64,000 nt of DNA from Pigmentiphaga litoralis. Lineage in GTDB: Bacteria > Pseudomonadota > Gammaproteobacteria > Burkholderiales > Burkholderiaceae_B. Shown here piece by piece: positions 52,177-60,417 of this stretch (the first letter of the stretch is position 1; every line of letters starts with the position of its first letter). The translations under genes and the position numbers were made by a program. The notes beneath the pieces were generated by a model, which saw only the letters and a program-made list of their open reading frames with translations, was not told where the DNA came from and ran no database searches. The stretch lies in assembly GCF_014651835.1 (NCBI RefSeq), contig NZ_BMXQ01000001.1, positions 3,695,049 to 3,759,048 of the forward strand. Direction: 5' to 3'.

Positions 52177-53160
52177 ATGACCATGCTCAAACGCGCGCTT
52201 TCGCTGGTGCTCGGCCTGTGCCTGCTGTCCGGATTGCCGGAGGGCGTCGCCCGCGCCGCCGAGGCCTATCCCGACCGGCCGGTACGGTTGGTGGTGCCCT
52301 ACACCCCGGGCGGCAATACGGACCTGCTGGCCCGGGTGATCGCGCAGAAGCTGGGCGATGCCTGGAAGCAATCCGTGGTGGTCGAAAACCGCGCCGGGGC
52401 GGCGGGCACGATCGGCGTGGACCTGGTCGCCAAATCGAAACCCGACGGCTACACCATCGTGCTGGGCACCTTCGGCAACATTCTGACGGCGCCGGGGCTG
52501 TACAAGAACTTGCCGTACGACCCGGTCAAGGACCTGGCCCCCGTCATTCTGTTGGCCGAGCCCGCCACCGCGCTGGTCGTGCATCCGGGCGTGCCGGTCA
52601 ATTCCGTAACCGAGCTGATCGCCCATGCCAAGGCCCACCCGGGCGCACTCAACTACGGGTCATCGGGCAGCGGGTCGTCCAACCACCTGTTTGGCGCGCT
52701 GTTCGCGTCGATGGCCAATGTCAAGATGACGCATGTGCCGTACAAGGGCAGCGGCCCGGCTGTCAACGATCTGGTGGGCGGCATGATCCAGTTGTCGTTC
52801 GCACCTTTTCCGCTGGTGCTGGAACAGATCAAGGCCGGCAAGCTCAAGGCCTTGGCGGTGACCGGCGCGAGACGTTCGCCCGCCCTGCCCCAGGTGCCGA
52901 CCGTGGCCGAAGCCGGCTTGCCCGGCTACGAGGCCATCGGCTGGTTTGCGCTGATGGCGCCTGCCGGTACGCCGCGCTCGATTTTGAGCAAGCTCAACAC
53001 CGATATCGACCGTATCCTGAAGACACCCGAAGTGCGCGCCAGCCTGGCCGCCGAAGGGGCCGACCCGGTCGGTGGCAGCATCGACGATGCGGCCGCATCG
53101 ATCACTGAAGGCGTGCGCAAGTGGGGCACGCTCGTGCAGCAACTCGACATCACGCTCTGA
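52177..53160 (+). CDS. Bug-family tripartite tricarboxylate transporter receptor
   Basis: A 327-residue periplasmic receptor. The ATG at 52177 opens a signal peptide (MTMLKRALSLVLGLCLLSGL) cleaved near ARA-AEA. Motifs are YPDRPVRLVVPYTPGG, VENRAGAAG, KPDGYTIVLG, LPYDPVKDL and YGSSGSGSSNH. Upstream in-frame codons run into the TauD-like gene and are ignored. It probably imports the substrate for the TauD-like enzyme or the CoA-transferase route. Confidence 0.92.
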   Translation: MTMLKRALSLVLGLCLLSGLPEGVARAAEAYPDRPVRLVVPYTPGGNTDLLARVIAQKLGDAWKQSVVVENRAGAAGTIGVDLVAKSKPDGYTIVLGTFGNILTAPGLYKNLPYDPVKDLAPVILLAEPATALVVHPGVPVNSVTELIAHAKAHPGALNYGSSGSGSSNHLFGALFASMANVKMTHVPYKGSGPAVNDLVGGMIQLSFAPFPLVLEQIKAGKLKALAVTGARRSPALPQVPTVAEAGLPGYEAIGWFALMAPAGTPRSILSKLNTDIDRILKTPEVRASLAAEGADPVGGSIDDAAASITEGVRKWGTLVQQLDITL

Positions 53161-53182
53161 TCACGCGGCTCAGGAATCCGAC

Positions 53183-53887
53183 ATGGCCACGCTGCGCTCT
53201 GCTGTGCCGACGCCCGTCCCGACCCATTCGCTGGTCGAGCAGATCGCCTTGCGTCTGGCCGACGACATCGTCACGGGCGTGTACCTGCCCGGTGAACGAC
53301 TCAAGGAACAGGACATTGCCGCGCGCTTCGGCACCAGCCGTGCGCCCCTGCGCGAAGCCTTCCGCCTGCTCGAGCGCGATGGCCTGATCCGCATGATGCC
53401 GTGGCGCGGCGTGTGCGTGACGGACTACACCCGCGATGAAGTACGGGAACTGTTCGAGATCCGCGCCGACCTGCTGGCCATGTGCGTGCAGCGCATCGTC
53501 GTCCAGGGTGACCCGGCGCAGCTGGCCGCCGTGCGAGCCGCCATCGACGGGCTGTCGGCCCTGACGGAAGCCGGTGGCGATGAACGCGACTACAAACAGG
53601 CCACCGCCGCGTTGAGCGCGATGCTGTCCGAGATGACCGGCAACCGCTACCTGCACCGCCTGGTGACCGACTTCCGGCAGCGCCTGCTCTGGTATTACTG
53701 CTTTCTTGGCCAGTCGACGATCGAGCGGCGGCGCGAGTCCAATCGTTTGTGGGGCGATATGCTGGCGGCCATGGAGCGCAGGGATGCGTGGGCTGCGGCC
53801 GCCGCCGCGCAACATGTCACGATGGCGACTGCAGCCTTTGCCTTGCAGCTTGCCGATGCACGGGTAGCTCGGCAATCCGTGGCCTGA
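53183..53887 (+). CDS. GntR-family regulator, FadR/FCD type
   Basis: A 234-residue regulator. The GntR winged helix is at about 18-80 (LADDIVTGVYLPGERLKEQD, then FGTSRAPLREAFRLLERDGL). An all-helical FCD domain follows, with the metal/ligand-site pattern FEIRADLLAM and the C-terminal histidine in AAQHVTMA. It follows the Bug gene by 22 bp. Its probable operator is the TTGTCGACAA palindrome at 50908, which would place both divergent operons under its control. Confidence 0.9.
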   Translation: MATLRSAVPTPVPTHSLVEQIALRLADDIVTGVYLPGERLKEQDIAARFGTSRAPLREAFRLLERDGLIRMMPWRGVCVTDYTRDEVRELFEIRADLLAMCVQRIVVQGDPAQLAAVRAAIDGLSALTEAGGDERDYKQATAALSAMLSEMTGNRYLHRLVTDFRQRLLWYYCFLGQSTIERRRESNRLWGDMLAAMERRDAWAAAAAAQHVTMATAAFALQLADARVARQSVA

Positions 53888-53889
53888 CC

Positions 53890-54642
53890 ATGATCGCCTC
53901 TTCTTCCAGGCAGGACCCGACTGCCGACATGAATCGCGCACACGATTTTTCTGCGCCCGATCAACCCGTGTCCGATCCGCCTGCGTCTGGTCATCCGGAA
54001 GCCGGCCCCGCCGCGAACGACCGTGACGACGCCACCGACAACACCGCGCGCGTGGCGTGGCAACGCTGCTTCATCGCGCTTGCCCCCGACCTGCCCACCC
54101 GGACCACCCTGGCGGCCTATCGCACGCCACCCCGCGCGCGGGCCACGCTGTTCGATGACCTGCACCTGACGCTGGCGTTCGTGGGCGGCCTGACGCAGCA
54201 GCAGGCCGAACACCTTGCCGCCGCCCTGCCCGGCCTGGCCGCACCGGTCGTCGACCTGCCCGCCCTGCCCTTCGACGGGCTGGAACGCTGGCCCGAAGGC
54301 GATGCGCCGCGTGTGCTGGTGGCGACCTATCGTGTGCCGCCGCTGCTTGCCGGATTGGTGGATGACGTCCAGCTACTGGTCTCGGGCGCCGGCCTGCCCG
54401 TCGACTCGCGACCTTTCCGCGCGCACATCACGTTGGCGCGCTACCTGCGGCGCGCGCCCGTCACGCTCGATGTCGCAGGTGTCCCGACCCAGGTCTCCGA
54501 TCCCCCACTCGGGCCTTCGCCCGCGTGCCGGCTGCCCCCTTCGCGCTTCACCCACCTGGCCTTGTACACGCGGTCAGAGGCCCCGGGCGGACCGCGCTAT
54601 CGCGTGCTGGCGCAGGTGCCGTTACACGCACCGATGGCTTGA
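53890..54642 (+). CDS. thpR: RNA 2',3'-cyclic phosphodiesterase (LigT/ThpR)
   Basis: A 250-residue protein of the 2H phosphoesterase superfamily. The two HxT motifs are LHLTL (H92, T94) and HITLA (H179, T181). The fold starts near residue 56 (WQRCFIALAPD). The first 55 residues are Pro/Asp/Ala-rich and probably disordered, so the true start might be the second ATG at 53929 or later. It acts on 2',3'-cyclic ends of RNA. It follows the GntR stop by 2 bp but has no evident tie to the pathway. Confidence 0.88.
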   Translation: MIASSSRQDPTADMNRAHDFSAPDQPVSDPPASGHPEAGPAANDRDDATDNTARVAWQRCFIALAPDLPTRTTLAAYRTPPRARATLFDDLHLTLAFVGGLTQQQAEHLAAALPGLAAPVVDLPALPFDGLERWPEGDAPRVLVATYRVPPLLAGLVDDVQLLVSGAGLPVDSRPFRAHITLARYLRRAPVTLDVAGVPTQVSDPPLGPSPACRLPPSRFTHLALYTRSEAPGGPRYRVLAQVPLHAPMA

Positions 54643-54649
54643 CGCCGCG

Positions 54650-55423
54650 TCACAGCATCGCCGTCAACATCCGCCGGCCGCGCTGCACTTCGGGCAGCAA
54701 GGTGTCGATCATCGCCGCAAGCGTAAAGCGCGAGGTGGACGCGACGATGCTCATGGCGGCCACCGTTCGGCCATGCATGTCTTGCACGGGCACCGCGATC
54801 GACCGCAGCCCGAGCTCCAGCTCTTCATCGCTGACGGCGTAGCCCTCGCGGCGGACGTCGTCCAGCAGGGCCAGCAGCTCGGGCACATCGATGCGCGTAC
54901 GCGGCGTCAGCGGCCGCCGCGCCATCCGCAGCAGGATGTGCTCGGCTTCCTCCGGCGCCAGCGCGGCCAGCAGCACCCTGCCCGTCGCGGCGCTGTGCAC
55001 CGGCAGCCGTGACCCCATCCCCAGGCCATGCGACAGGCTGCGCCGTGTCGCGGCACGCGCGACGAACACCACGTTCGTTCCGTCCAGCACCGCCAGCGAA
55101 CTGGATTCCTGCGTCCGTTCGCTGATCGCTTCCAGCACCGGCTGCACGAGCTTGGGCAAAGGGCTGGAGGTGACATAGGCATGGCCCAGACGCAGCACCC
55201 GCGGCGCCAGCCGGAAGGTCTTGCCGTCCGTCTCGACATAGCCGAGCCGTTGCAGGGTCAACAGCGATCGCCGCGTCGTGGCGCGCGGATGCCCGGTGAT
55301 TTCCGCAGCTTCACTCAGCGTCAGCGGGCCATTGCGGATACCGAAGGCCTCGATCACCGCCAGCCCCTTTTCCAGGCCGGCGACATATTCCTTGTCTTCC
55401 TTGCTGCGGACTTCCTCAACCAT
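54650..55423 (-). CDS. tphR: IclR-family regulator of the terephthalate operon (TphR-like)
   Basis: A 257-residue IclR regulator of the PcaR/PobR branch. The winged helix is near 15-75 (LEKGLAVIEAFGIRNGPLTL, then GHPRATTRRSLLTLQRLGYV) and the effector domain includes HSAATGRVLLAALA and AVSDEELELGLRSIAVPV. It is divergent from tphC-A2-A3-B-A1, the same arrangement as tphR in Comamonas, where it activates the operon with terephthalate. The ATG at 55423 is set by the family N-terminus; longer upstream frames are antisense to tphC. Confidence 0.9.
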   Translation of the reverse strand: MVEEVRSKEDKEYVAGLEKGLAVIEAFGIRNGPLTLSEAAEITGHPRATTRRSLLTLQRLGYVETDGKTFRLAPRVLRLGHAYVTSSPLPKLVQPVLEAISERTQESSSLAVLDGTNVVFVARAATRRSLSHGLGMGSRLPVHSAATGRVLLAALAPEEAEHILLRMARRPLTPRTRIDVPELLALLDDVRREGYAVSDEELELGLRSIAVPVQDMHGRTVAAMSIVASTSRFTLAAMIDTLLPEVQRGRRMLTAML

Positions 55424-55439
55424 GTGCCATCCCGCCGTT

Positions 55440-55522
55440 TGTTCGATTTGCGAACATAGTAGCCGGAATCGTTGACCGACCAAATAGGACGAACTAGTGT
55501 TCGCTTTGCGACAAACTGTTCG
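55440..55522. promoter_or_regulatory. IclR (TphR) operator cluster in the tph promoter
   Basis: Three copies of a TGTTCG half-site occur. Two are full palindromes: TGTTCG-ATTTG-CGAACA (55440-55456) and TGTTCG-CTTTG-CGACA (55498-55513). The third is a lone half-site, TGTTCG (55517-55522). The first lies 17 bp from the IclR start and the second overlaps the putative tphC -10 box. The near-identical sequence and spacing strongly suggest one dimeric regulator, the adjacent IclR protein. Confidence 0.8.
55472..55500 (+). promoter_or_regulatory. Putative tphC promoter
   Basis: TTGACC (55472-55477, five of six -35 bases) and TAGTGT (55495-55500, a weak -10) are spaced by 17 bp. The -10 box runs into the second TGTTCG operator. 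A poor -10 box fits an activator-dependent promoter. Confidence 0.45.
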
Positions 55523-55573
55523 ACAAAACAAGATGCGACGCTTTTGGCGTTGCACGAATCTGAGGACACCCGG

Positions 55574-56551
55574 ATGAGACACCCCCTGCTGACCGCCTGT
55601 ACGGCGGCCCTTGCCTGTACGTTTGCCCTTGCCGCTCCGCTGGCCGGCGCCGCCGACTTCCCGACCAAACCGATCCGCATCGTGGTGCCGTATTCGGCGG
55701 GCGGCACCGCCGACGTGCTGCCGCGGATCATTGGCGAAAAGCTGACTGCCATGTGGGGCCAGCCGGTCATCATCGACAACCGGCCTGGCGCAGGCGGCAA
55801 CATCGGCGCCGACATGGTGGCCAAGGCCGCGCCCGACGGCTACACCCTGATGGCCACGCCCCCCGCGCCGCTGGCCATCAATCGCTACCTGTACAAGAAT
55901 CTGCCGTTCGACCCCGAAGCCTTTGTGCCGGTGACCATCCTGGCCAAGGTGCCCAATGTGCTGGCGGTGCAGAACAACCTGCCGCCCAAGTCGGCGACCG
56001 AATTCCTGAACTACGCGCGCACCCGCAATGGCCACGTCACGGTGGCCACCCAAGGCAACGGCACCACGTCGCACCTGACGGGCGCCATGGTCGCGAACCA
56101 GGCACGCGCCAGCTTCGTCTTCGTGCCGTACAAGGGAACCGCGCCCGCACTGGCCGACCTGATGGGCGGGCAGGTGGACGCCTTTTTCGACAACATCAGC
56201 TCGGCCTACCGCCAGCACGAAGCCGGCAAGGTGCGCATCCTGGCCGTGACCAGCAACACCCGCAGCCCCTTGCTGCCCAAGGTGCCGACGCTGGCCGAGT
56301 CCGGCTTGCCGGGCTTTGACGTCAGCACCTGGTTCGGCGTGGTCGCCCCCGCAGGCACGCCTGCCGAGGTCGTGCAGAAACTCAATGCCGGCATCGTCGA
56401 AGTCCTGAAGATGGCCGACGTGCAGCAGAAATTCATCGAGCAGGGCGCGCAGGTGGTGGGCGACACGCCCAGGCAGATGGGCGAGTTCCTGGATGCCGAG
56501 CGCATCAAGTGGAAGAAGGCCATCGCCACTGCCGACGTTTCGATCAACTGA
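55574..56551 (+). CDS. tphC: Terephthalate-binding receptor TphC (Bug/TctC family)
   Basis: A 325-residue periplasmic receptor with a signal peptide (MRHPLLTACTAALACTFALA) cleaved near AGA-ADF. Motifs are FPTKPIRIVVPYSAGG, DNRPGAGGN, APDGYTLMAT and LPFDPEAF. It is the first gene of the tph operon, the position tphC holds in Comamonas, where the protein binds terephthalate and delivers it to TctAB-type membrane subunits. The ligand is assigned by synteny; no TctAB genes are in the window. Confidence 0.88.
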   Translation: MRHPLLTACTAALACTFALAAPLAGAADFPTKPIRIVVPYSAGGTADVLPRIIGEKLTAMWGQPVIIDNRPGAGGNIGADMVAKAAPDGYTLMATPPAPLAINRYLYKNLPFDPEAFVPVTILAKVPNVLAVQNNLPPKSATEFLNYARTRNGHVTVATQGNGTTSHLTGAMVANQARASFVFVPYKGTAPALADLMGGQVDAFFDNISSAYRQHEAGKVRILAVTSNTRSPLLPKVPTLAESGLPGFDVSTWFGVVAPAGTPAEVVQKLNAGIVEVLKMADVQQKFIEQGAQVVGDTPRQMGEFLDAERIKWKKAIATADVSIN

Positions 56552-56603
56552 CACCGCCATCAACTGATCTTCCTGCCAGACCGACATCACCAAAGGACCG
56601 CGC

Positions 56604-57851
56604 ATGAGCGATATCCATCCCCTTCAGGACGCCCGCCAGTGGGCGCCCGGCCTGACCCGCGTGCCGTACTGGCTGTACCGCGACGAACCCGTCTACCGCG
56701 AGGAGCAGCAGAAGGTCTTTCAGGGCCCGACCTGGAATTACCTGTGCCTGGAAGCCGAGATTTCAGAACCTGGCGATTACCGAACGACATTCGTTGGTGA
56801 CATGCCGGTGATCGTGGTGCGCGATGAAGAAGGCGATCTGCAGGCCTTCGAAAATCGCTGCGCGCATCGCGGCGCATTGATCGCGCTCAAGGAAGGCGGC
56901 AAGGCGCAGGACTTCAGCTGCGTCTACCACGCGTGGCGCTACGACCTGCAGGGCAACCTGAAAGGCGTCGCGTTTGAAAACGGCGTGAACGGGAAGGGCG
57001 GCATGCCACCCGACTTCTGCAAGGAAGACCACGGCCCGCGCAAGCTGCGCACCGCCAGCGTGTCAGGCATCGTGTTCGGCAGCCTGCATGAAGACGTGCC
57101 CGACATCGAGGAATACCTGGGTGACGAGATCGTCGAGCGCATCGAGCGAGTCATGTGCAAACCGGTCGAGGTGATCGGCCGCTTCAAGCAGACGATTCCG
57201 AACAACTGGAAGCTGTACATGGAAAACGTGAAGGACTCGTACCACGCGAGTCTGCTGCACGTGTTCTTCACCACGTTCAACATCAATCGGCTGTCGCAGA
57301 AGGGCGGTGTGATCGTGAGCGAAAGCGGCGCGCACCACGTCAGCTATTCCAAGGTGTCGCACCAGCCGCAGGCCAGCACCGAATACAGCGCGGAAAAGCT
57401 GCGGTCCGACAAGGAAGACTATGCCCTGGCCGACCCCACCATGCTGGACGGCTGTGATGAATTCCGCGACGGCATCACGCTGCAGATCCTGTCGGTGTTT
57501 CCGGGGTTCGTGCTGGCGCAGATCCAGAACACGCTGGCGATCCGCCAGGTGCTGCCGTCCGGCATCGACAAGACGGTACTGAACTGGACCTATCTGGGGT
57601 TCAAGGACGACACGCCCGAACTGCGGCGCATGCGGCTCAAGCAATCGAACCTGACCGGTCCGGCGGGCTTCGTGTCCATGGAAGACGGGGCCGTGGGCGG
57701 CTTCGTGCAGCGCGGCATTGCCGGCACGGTCGCCAATGAAGAGGCCATCCTGGAAATGGGCGGCGCGGGCATCGAGACGCAAGAGAACCGCACCACCGAA
57801 GCATCGGTGCGCGGCTTCTGGAATGCCTACCGCAACTACATGGAGATCTGA
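56604..57851 (+). CDS. tphA2: Terephthalate 1,2-dioxygenase oxygenase alpha subunit
   Basis: A 415-residue Rieske oxygenase alpha subunit. The [2Fe-2S] ligands are C86, H88, C106 and H109, and the mononuclear iron site is D211, H214, H219 in [12 protein letters not shown]. Segments [24 protein letters not shown] and [16 protein letters not shown] agree closely with my recollection of Comamonas TphA2. With TphA3 and TphA1 it converts terephthalate to the cis-dihydrodiol 1,2-dihydroxy-3,5-cyclohexadiene-1,4-dicarboxylate. The full tphC-A2-A3-B-A1 order supports the assignment strongly. Confidence 0.94.
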   Translation: MSDIHPLQDARQWAPGLTRVPYWLYRDEPVYREEQQKVFQGPTWNYLCLEAEISEPGDYRTTFVGDMPVIVVRDEEGDLQAFENRCAHRGALIALKEGGKAQDFSCVYHAWRYDLQGNLKGVAFENGVNGKGGMPPDFCKEDHGPRKLRTASVSGIVFGSLHEDVPDIEEYLGDEIVERIERVMCKPVEVIGRFKQTIPNNWKLYMENVKDSYHASLLHVFFTTFNINRLSQKGGVIVSESGAHHVSYSKVSHQPQASTEYSAEKLRSDKEDYALADPTMLDGCDEFRDGITLQILSVFPGFVLAQIQNTLAIRQVLPSGIDKTVLNWTYLGFKDDTPELRRMRLKQSNLTGPAGFVSMEDGAVGGFVQRGIAGTVANEEAILEMGGAGIETQENRTTEASVRGFWNAYRNYMEI

Positions 57852-57853
57852 GC

Positions 57854-58324
57854 ATGGCCGACTTTTCCAGTGAACGCCTGAGCGTGCTCAATGCCGAGTA
57901 TGTTCGGTGCATCGACAACGATGCGGTCGAACAATGGCCCGACTTCTTTGTGGAGCGCTGCCTGTATGTCGTGAACACCGCCGACAATTATGCGCAGGGC
58001 ATGCAGGCCGGCGTGATCTACGCCGACAGCCGCGCCATGCTGCATGACCGTGTGTCGGCCCTGCGTGACGCCAACATCTATGAGCAGCATCGCTACCGGC
58101 ATATCGTCGGCACGCCGCTGGTGCTGGAACGCTCGGAAGAGGGCGCGCAGGCCGAAACACCCTTCCTGGTCGTGCGCATCATGCGTGACGGGCAGACCGA
58201 TGTGTTCGCCAGCGGCCGCTACGTGGATCGCATCGTGGACGAGGCGGGCACGCTGAAGTTCGCGGAACGCATCGCCGTGTGCGACAGCCACAACATCGAC
58301 ACGTTGCTGGCGATCCCGCTATGA
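57854..58324 (+). CDS. tphA3: Terephthalate 1,2-dioxygenase oxygenase beta subunit
   Basis: A 156-residue ring-hydroxylating beta subunit (SnoaL-like fold). EQWPDFFVERC, ALRDANIYEQHRYRHIVGTP and VFASGRYVDRI match the family and TphA3 in particular. It stabilises the alpha3-beta3 oxygenase. It begins 2 bp after tphA2 and overlaps tphB by 4 bp. The beta subunit at 8791 is its paralogue. Confidence 0.93.
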   Translation: MADFSSERLSVLNAEYVRCIDNDAVEQWPDFFVERCLYVVNTADNYAQGMQAGVIYADSRAMLHDRVSALRDANIYEQHRYRHIVGTPLVLERSEEGAQAETPFLVVRIMRDGQTDVFASGRYVDRIVDEAGTLKFAERIAVCDSHNIDTLLAIPL

Positions 58325-59265
58325 CGACCGGCGCGCGCAAACGCATCGCGATCGCGCTGGGCGACGCCAACGGCATCGGACCGGAAATCGCCGTCAAGGC
58401 CGCACTGGCCTTGCGCAACGAACCGGTCGACGTGCTGCTGGTCGGGGATGCCTACGTGCTGCAGGCGCAACTGGACCGCATGGGGGAGGGCGCCGATGCC
58501 GTCACCATCGTGGACGTGCCCGCCTTGCCGCGCGATGCCTTCGTGCCCGGCCAGGTGCGTGCCGAAGCGGGCGCGGCCACCGTGGCCTATGTGCGTGCGG
58601 CGGTCGGCATGGCGCAGCGTGGCGAAGTGGATGCCGTGGTCGGGTGCCCGCACTCGGAAACGTCCATCCACCAGGCCGGCATCCCGTTTTCGGGCTACCC
58701 CGGCCTGATTGCCGAACTGACCGGCACCGCGCCCGATCAGGTGTTCCTGCTGCTGGTGTGTCCGGAACTCAAGATCGGCCACGTGACGCTGCACGAACCG
58801 CTGACCACGGCGCTGGCCCGGCTGACGCCCGAGCTGGTCGTGGATGCGGCCGTGGCCATGGCCGAGGCCATGGGCGCACTGGGTATGCCGAACCCGCGCA
58901 TGGGCGTATTCGGCATCAACCCGCATGCGGGCGAGGACGGCCTGTTCGGCACGGAAGACGAAACCATCACGAAGCCCGCCGTGGCGCTGCTGCGCGAGCG
59001 CGGCCTGCAGGTCGACGGCCCCATAGGCGCCGACCTGCTGCTGTCGCAGCGCAAGCACGACGTTTACCTGGCGATGTACCACGACCAGGGCCACATCCCG
59101 GTCAAGCTGCTCAGCCCGCTGCAGTCGAGCGCGCTGTCGGTCGGCGGCGGCATTTTCTTCAGCAGCGTCGGCCACGGCTGCGCCTTCGACATTGCAGGTC
59201 GCGGCGTGGCTGATGCCACCGCCACGATCCGCACCGTGCGATCCCTGGCCGGTTTGGCTGGCTGA
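58321..59265 (+). CDS. tphB: Terephthalate dihydrodiol dehydrogenase (PdxA family)
   Basis: A 314-residue PdxA-like dehydrogenase starting at the ATG that overlaps tphA3 (ATGA). It has the family features IALGDANGIGPEIAVKAALA, GCPHSETSIHQAG and MYHDQGHIPVKLL (metal-binding His). In tph operons this enzyme oxidises and decarboxylates the terephthalate cis-dihydrodiol to protocatechuate with NAD(P)+. A PdxA role in vitamin B6 synthesis is less likely given the dioxygenase operon. Confidence 0.92.
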   Translation: MTTGARKRIAIALGDANGIGPEIAVKAALALRNEPVDVLLVGDAYVLQAQLDRMGEGADAVTIVDVPALPRDAFVPGQVRAEAGAATVAYVRAAVGMAQRGEVDAVVGCPHSETSIHQAGIPFSGYPGLIAELTGTAPDQVFLLLVCPELKIGHVTLHEPLTTALARLTPELVVDAAVAMAEAMGALGMPNPRMGVFGINPHAGEDGLFGTEDETITKPAVALLRERGLQVDGPIGADLLLSQRKHDVYLAMYHDQGHIPVKLLSPLQSSALSVGGGIFFSSVGHGCAFDIAGRGVADATATIRTVRSLAGLAG

Positions 59266-59304
59266 CCCTTGCACGCCCGCACGGCTTTCATTTCCGAGAC
59301 CCCC

Positions 59305-60354
59305 ATGGCACACACCATCCAGATCGCCGATCACGACATTGCCTTTGCCGCCGACGCGTCCCGGTCGGTGCTCGACAACGCGCTGGCCGCCGGATACGAG
59401 ATCCCGTATTCCTGTCGCAGCGGTATCTGCGGCAGTTGCCGCGGCAAGGTGGTTGCCGGCGAGGTGCGAGGCGGCAGCGGCGTGGGCGTGCTGGGCGATG
59501 ACGAACGCCGCGAAGGCCACGTGCTGCTCTGCCAGGCGCAGGCCTGTTCCGACCTGACAATCGCCGTGCGTGATATCGAAAAACGCAATCCCGACGCCAC
59601 CAAGTCGATCAAGGCCAAGGTGCACAAGCTGACGCAGGCCGCGCCTGACGTCACGATCGTGCACCTGCGCTTTCCGGCGGGCACCAAGGTGCGCTTCAAG
59701 GCCGGGCAGTACCTGCATGCCCGCCTGGAAGACGGCACCGTGCGGCACTACTCGATGGCCAATCCGCCCCAGCAGAACGATGGCGTCGAACTGCATATCC
59801 GGCACGTGGCCGGCGGGCGCTTTACCGCGCATCTGGCGGGCGAGATGCAGGTGGGGCACTACCTGGACCTGACCTTGCCCTTCGGTGACTTCACGGTGCG
59901 CGACGCGACCGACAAGCCCATGATCCTGCTGGCCAGCGGCACCGGGTTTGCGCCGGTCAAGGCCATCGTTGAAGACGCCATCAAACGCAAGACCACGCGG
60001 CCCATGACGCTGTACTGGGGCGCGCGCAAGGCGGCCGATGTGTACCTGGCGGACCTGCCCGCCAAGTGGGCGCAGAAGTATCCGTGGTTCAGGTTCGTGC
60101 CGGTGCTGTCGGATAGTGATAGCGACGGGGGCGGCGCGGCCCTGGAGGGCTGCCGCACCGGTTTCGTGCACCAGGCCGTGCTGGACGACCATGCCAGCCT
60201 GGCCGCGCACGAGGTCTACGCCTGCGGGTCGCCCGTCATGATCCAGGCCGCACGGCAGGCCTTCGTGGACGACCGCGGCCTGCCGCGCGACGCCTTCTTC
60301 TGCGACGCGTTCGTGCCCGCGGTGATGCCCGACGAGGTGTTCACGCCGGCTTGA
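59305..60354 (+). CDS. tphA1: Terephthalate dioxygenase reductase component
   Basis: A 349-residue reductase. The N-terminal plant-type [2Fe-2S] ferredoxin domain (YSCRSGICGSCRGKV plus LLCQAQA) gives the four cysteines. The FAD domain follows with RHYSMANPP, then the NAD(P)H domain with ASGTGFAPVKAI and YACGSPVMI. It carries electrons from NADPH to the Rieske cluster of TphA2. The ATG at 59305 is chosen from the ferredoxin start. It is the last gene of the operon and the only oxygenase reductase in the window. Confidence 0.93.
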   Translation: MAHTIQIADHDIAFAADASRSVLDNALAAGYEIPYSCRSGICGSCRGKVVAGEVRGGSGVGVLGDDERREGHVLLCQAQACSDLTIAVRDIEKRNPDATKSIKAKVHKLTQAAPDVTIVHLRFPAGTKVRFKAGQYLHARLEDGTVRHYSMANPPQQNDGVELHIRHVAGGRFTAHLAGEMQVGHYLDLTLPFGDFTVRDATDKPMILLASGTGFAPVKAIVEDAIKRKTTRPMTLYWGARKAADVYLADLPAKWAQKYPWFRFVPVLSDSDSDGGGAALEGCRTGFVHQAVLDDHASLAAHEVYACGSPVMIQAARQAFVDDRGLPRDAFFCDAFVPAVMPDEVFTPA

Positions 60355-60417
60355 CGCTCGCTGGGCTTGCCGGGCTCGCCGGGGGCGCCGGGGTCACCGA
60401 CGCCGGGGCCGCTGGCG

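Noticed and set aside
54650-56605. A fused 651-residue frame with IclR at its C-terminal end
   Set aside because: The N-terminal two thirds are antisense to tphC; the IclR protein starts at 55423.
58219-60210. A 663-residue minus-strand open frame
   Set aside because: Antisense to tphB and tphA1.
60355-60417. Intrinsic terminator between tphA1 and the LVIVD gene
   Set aside because: The gap is GC-rich with only imperfect complementarity and no T-run on either strand.
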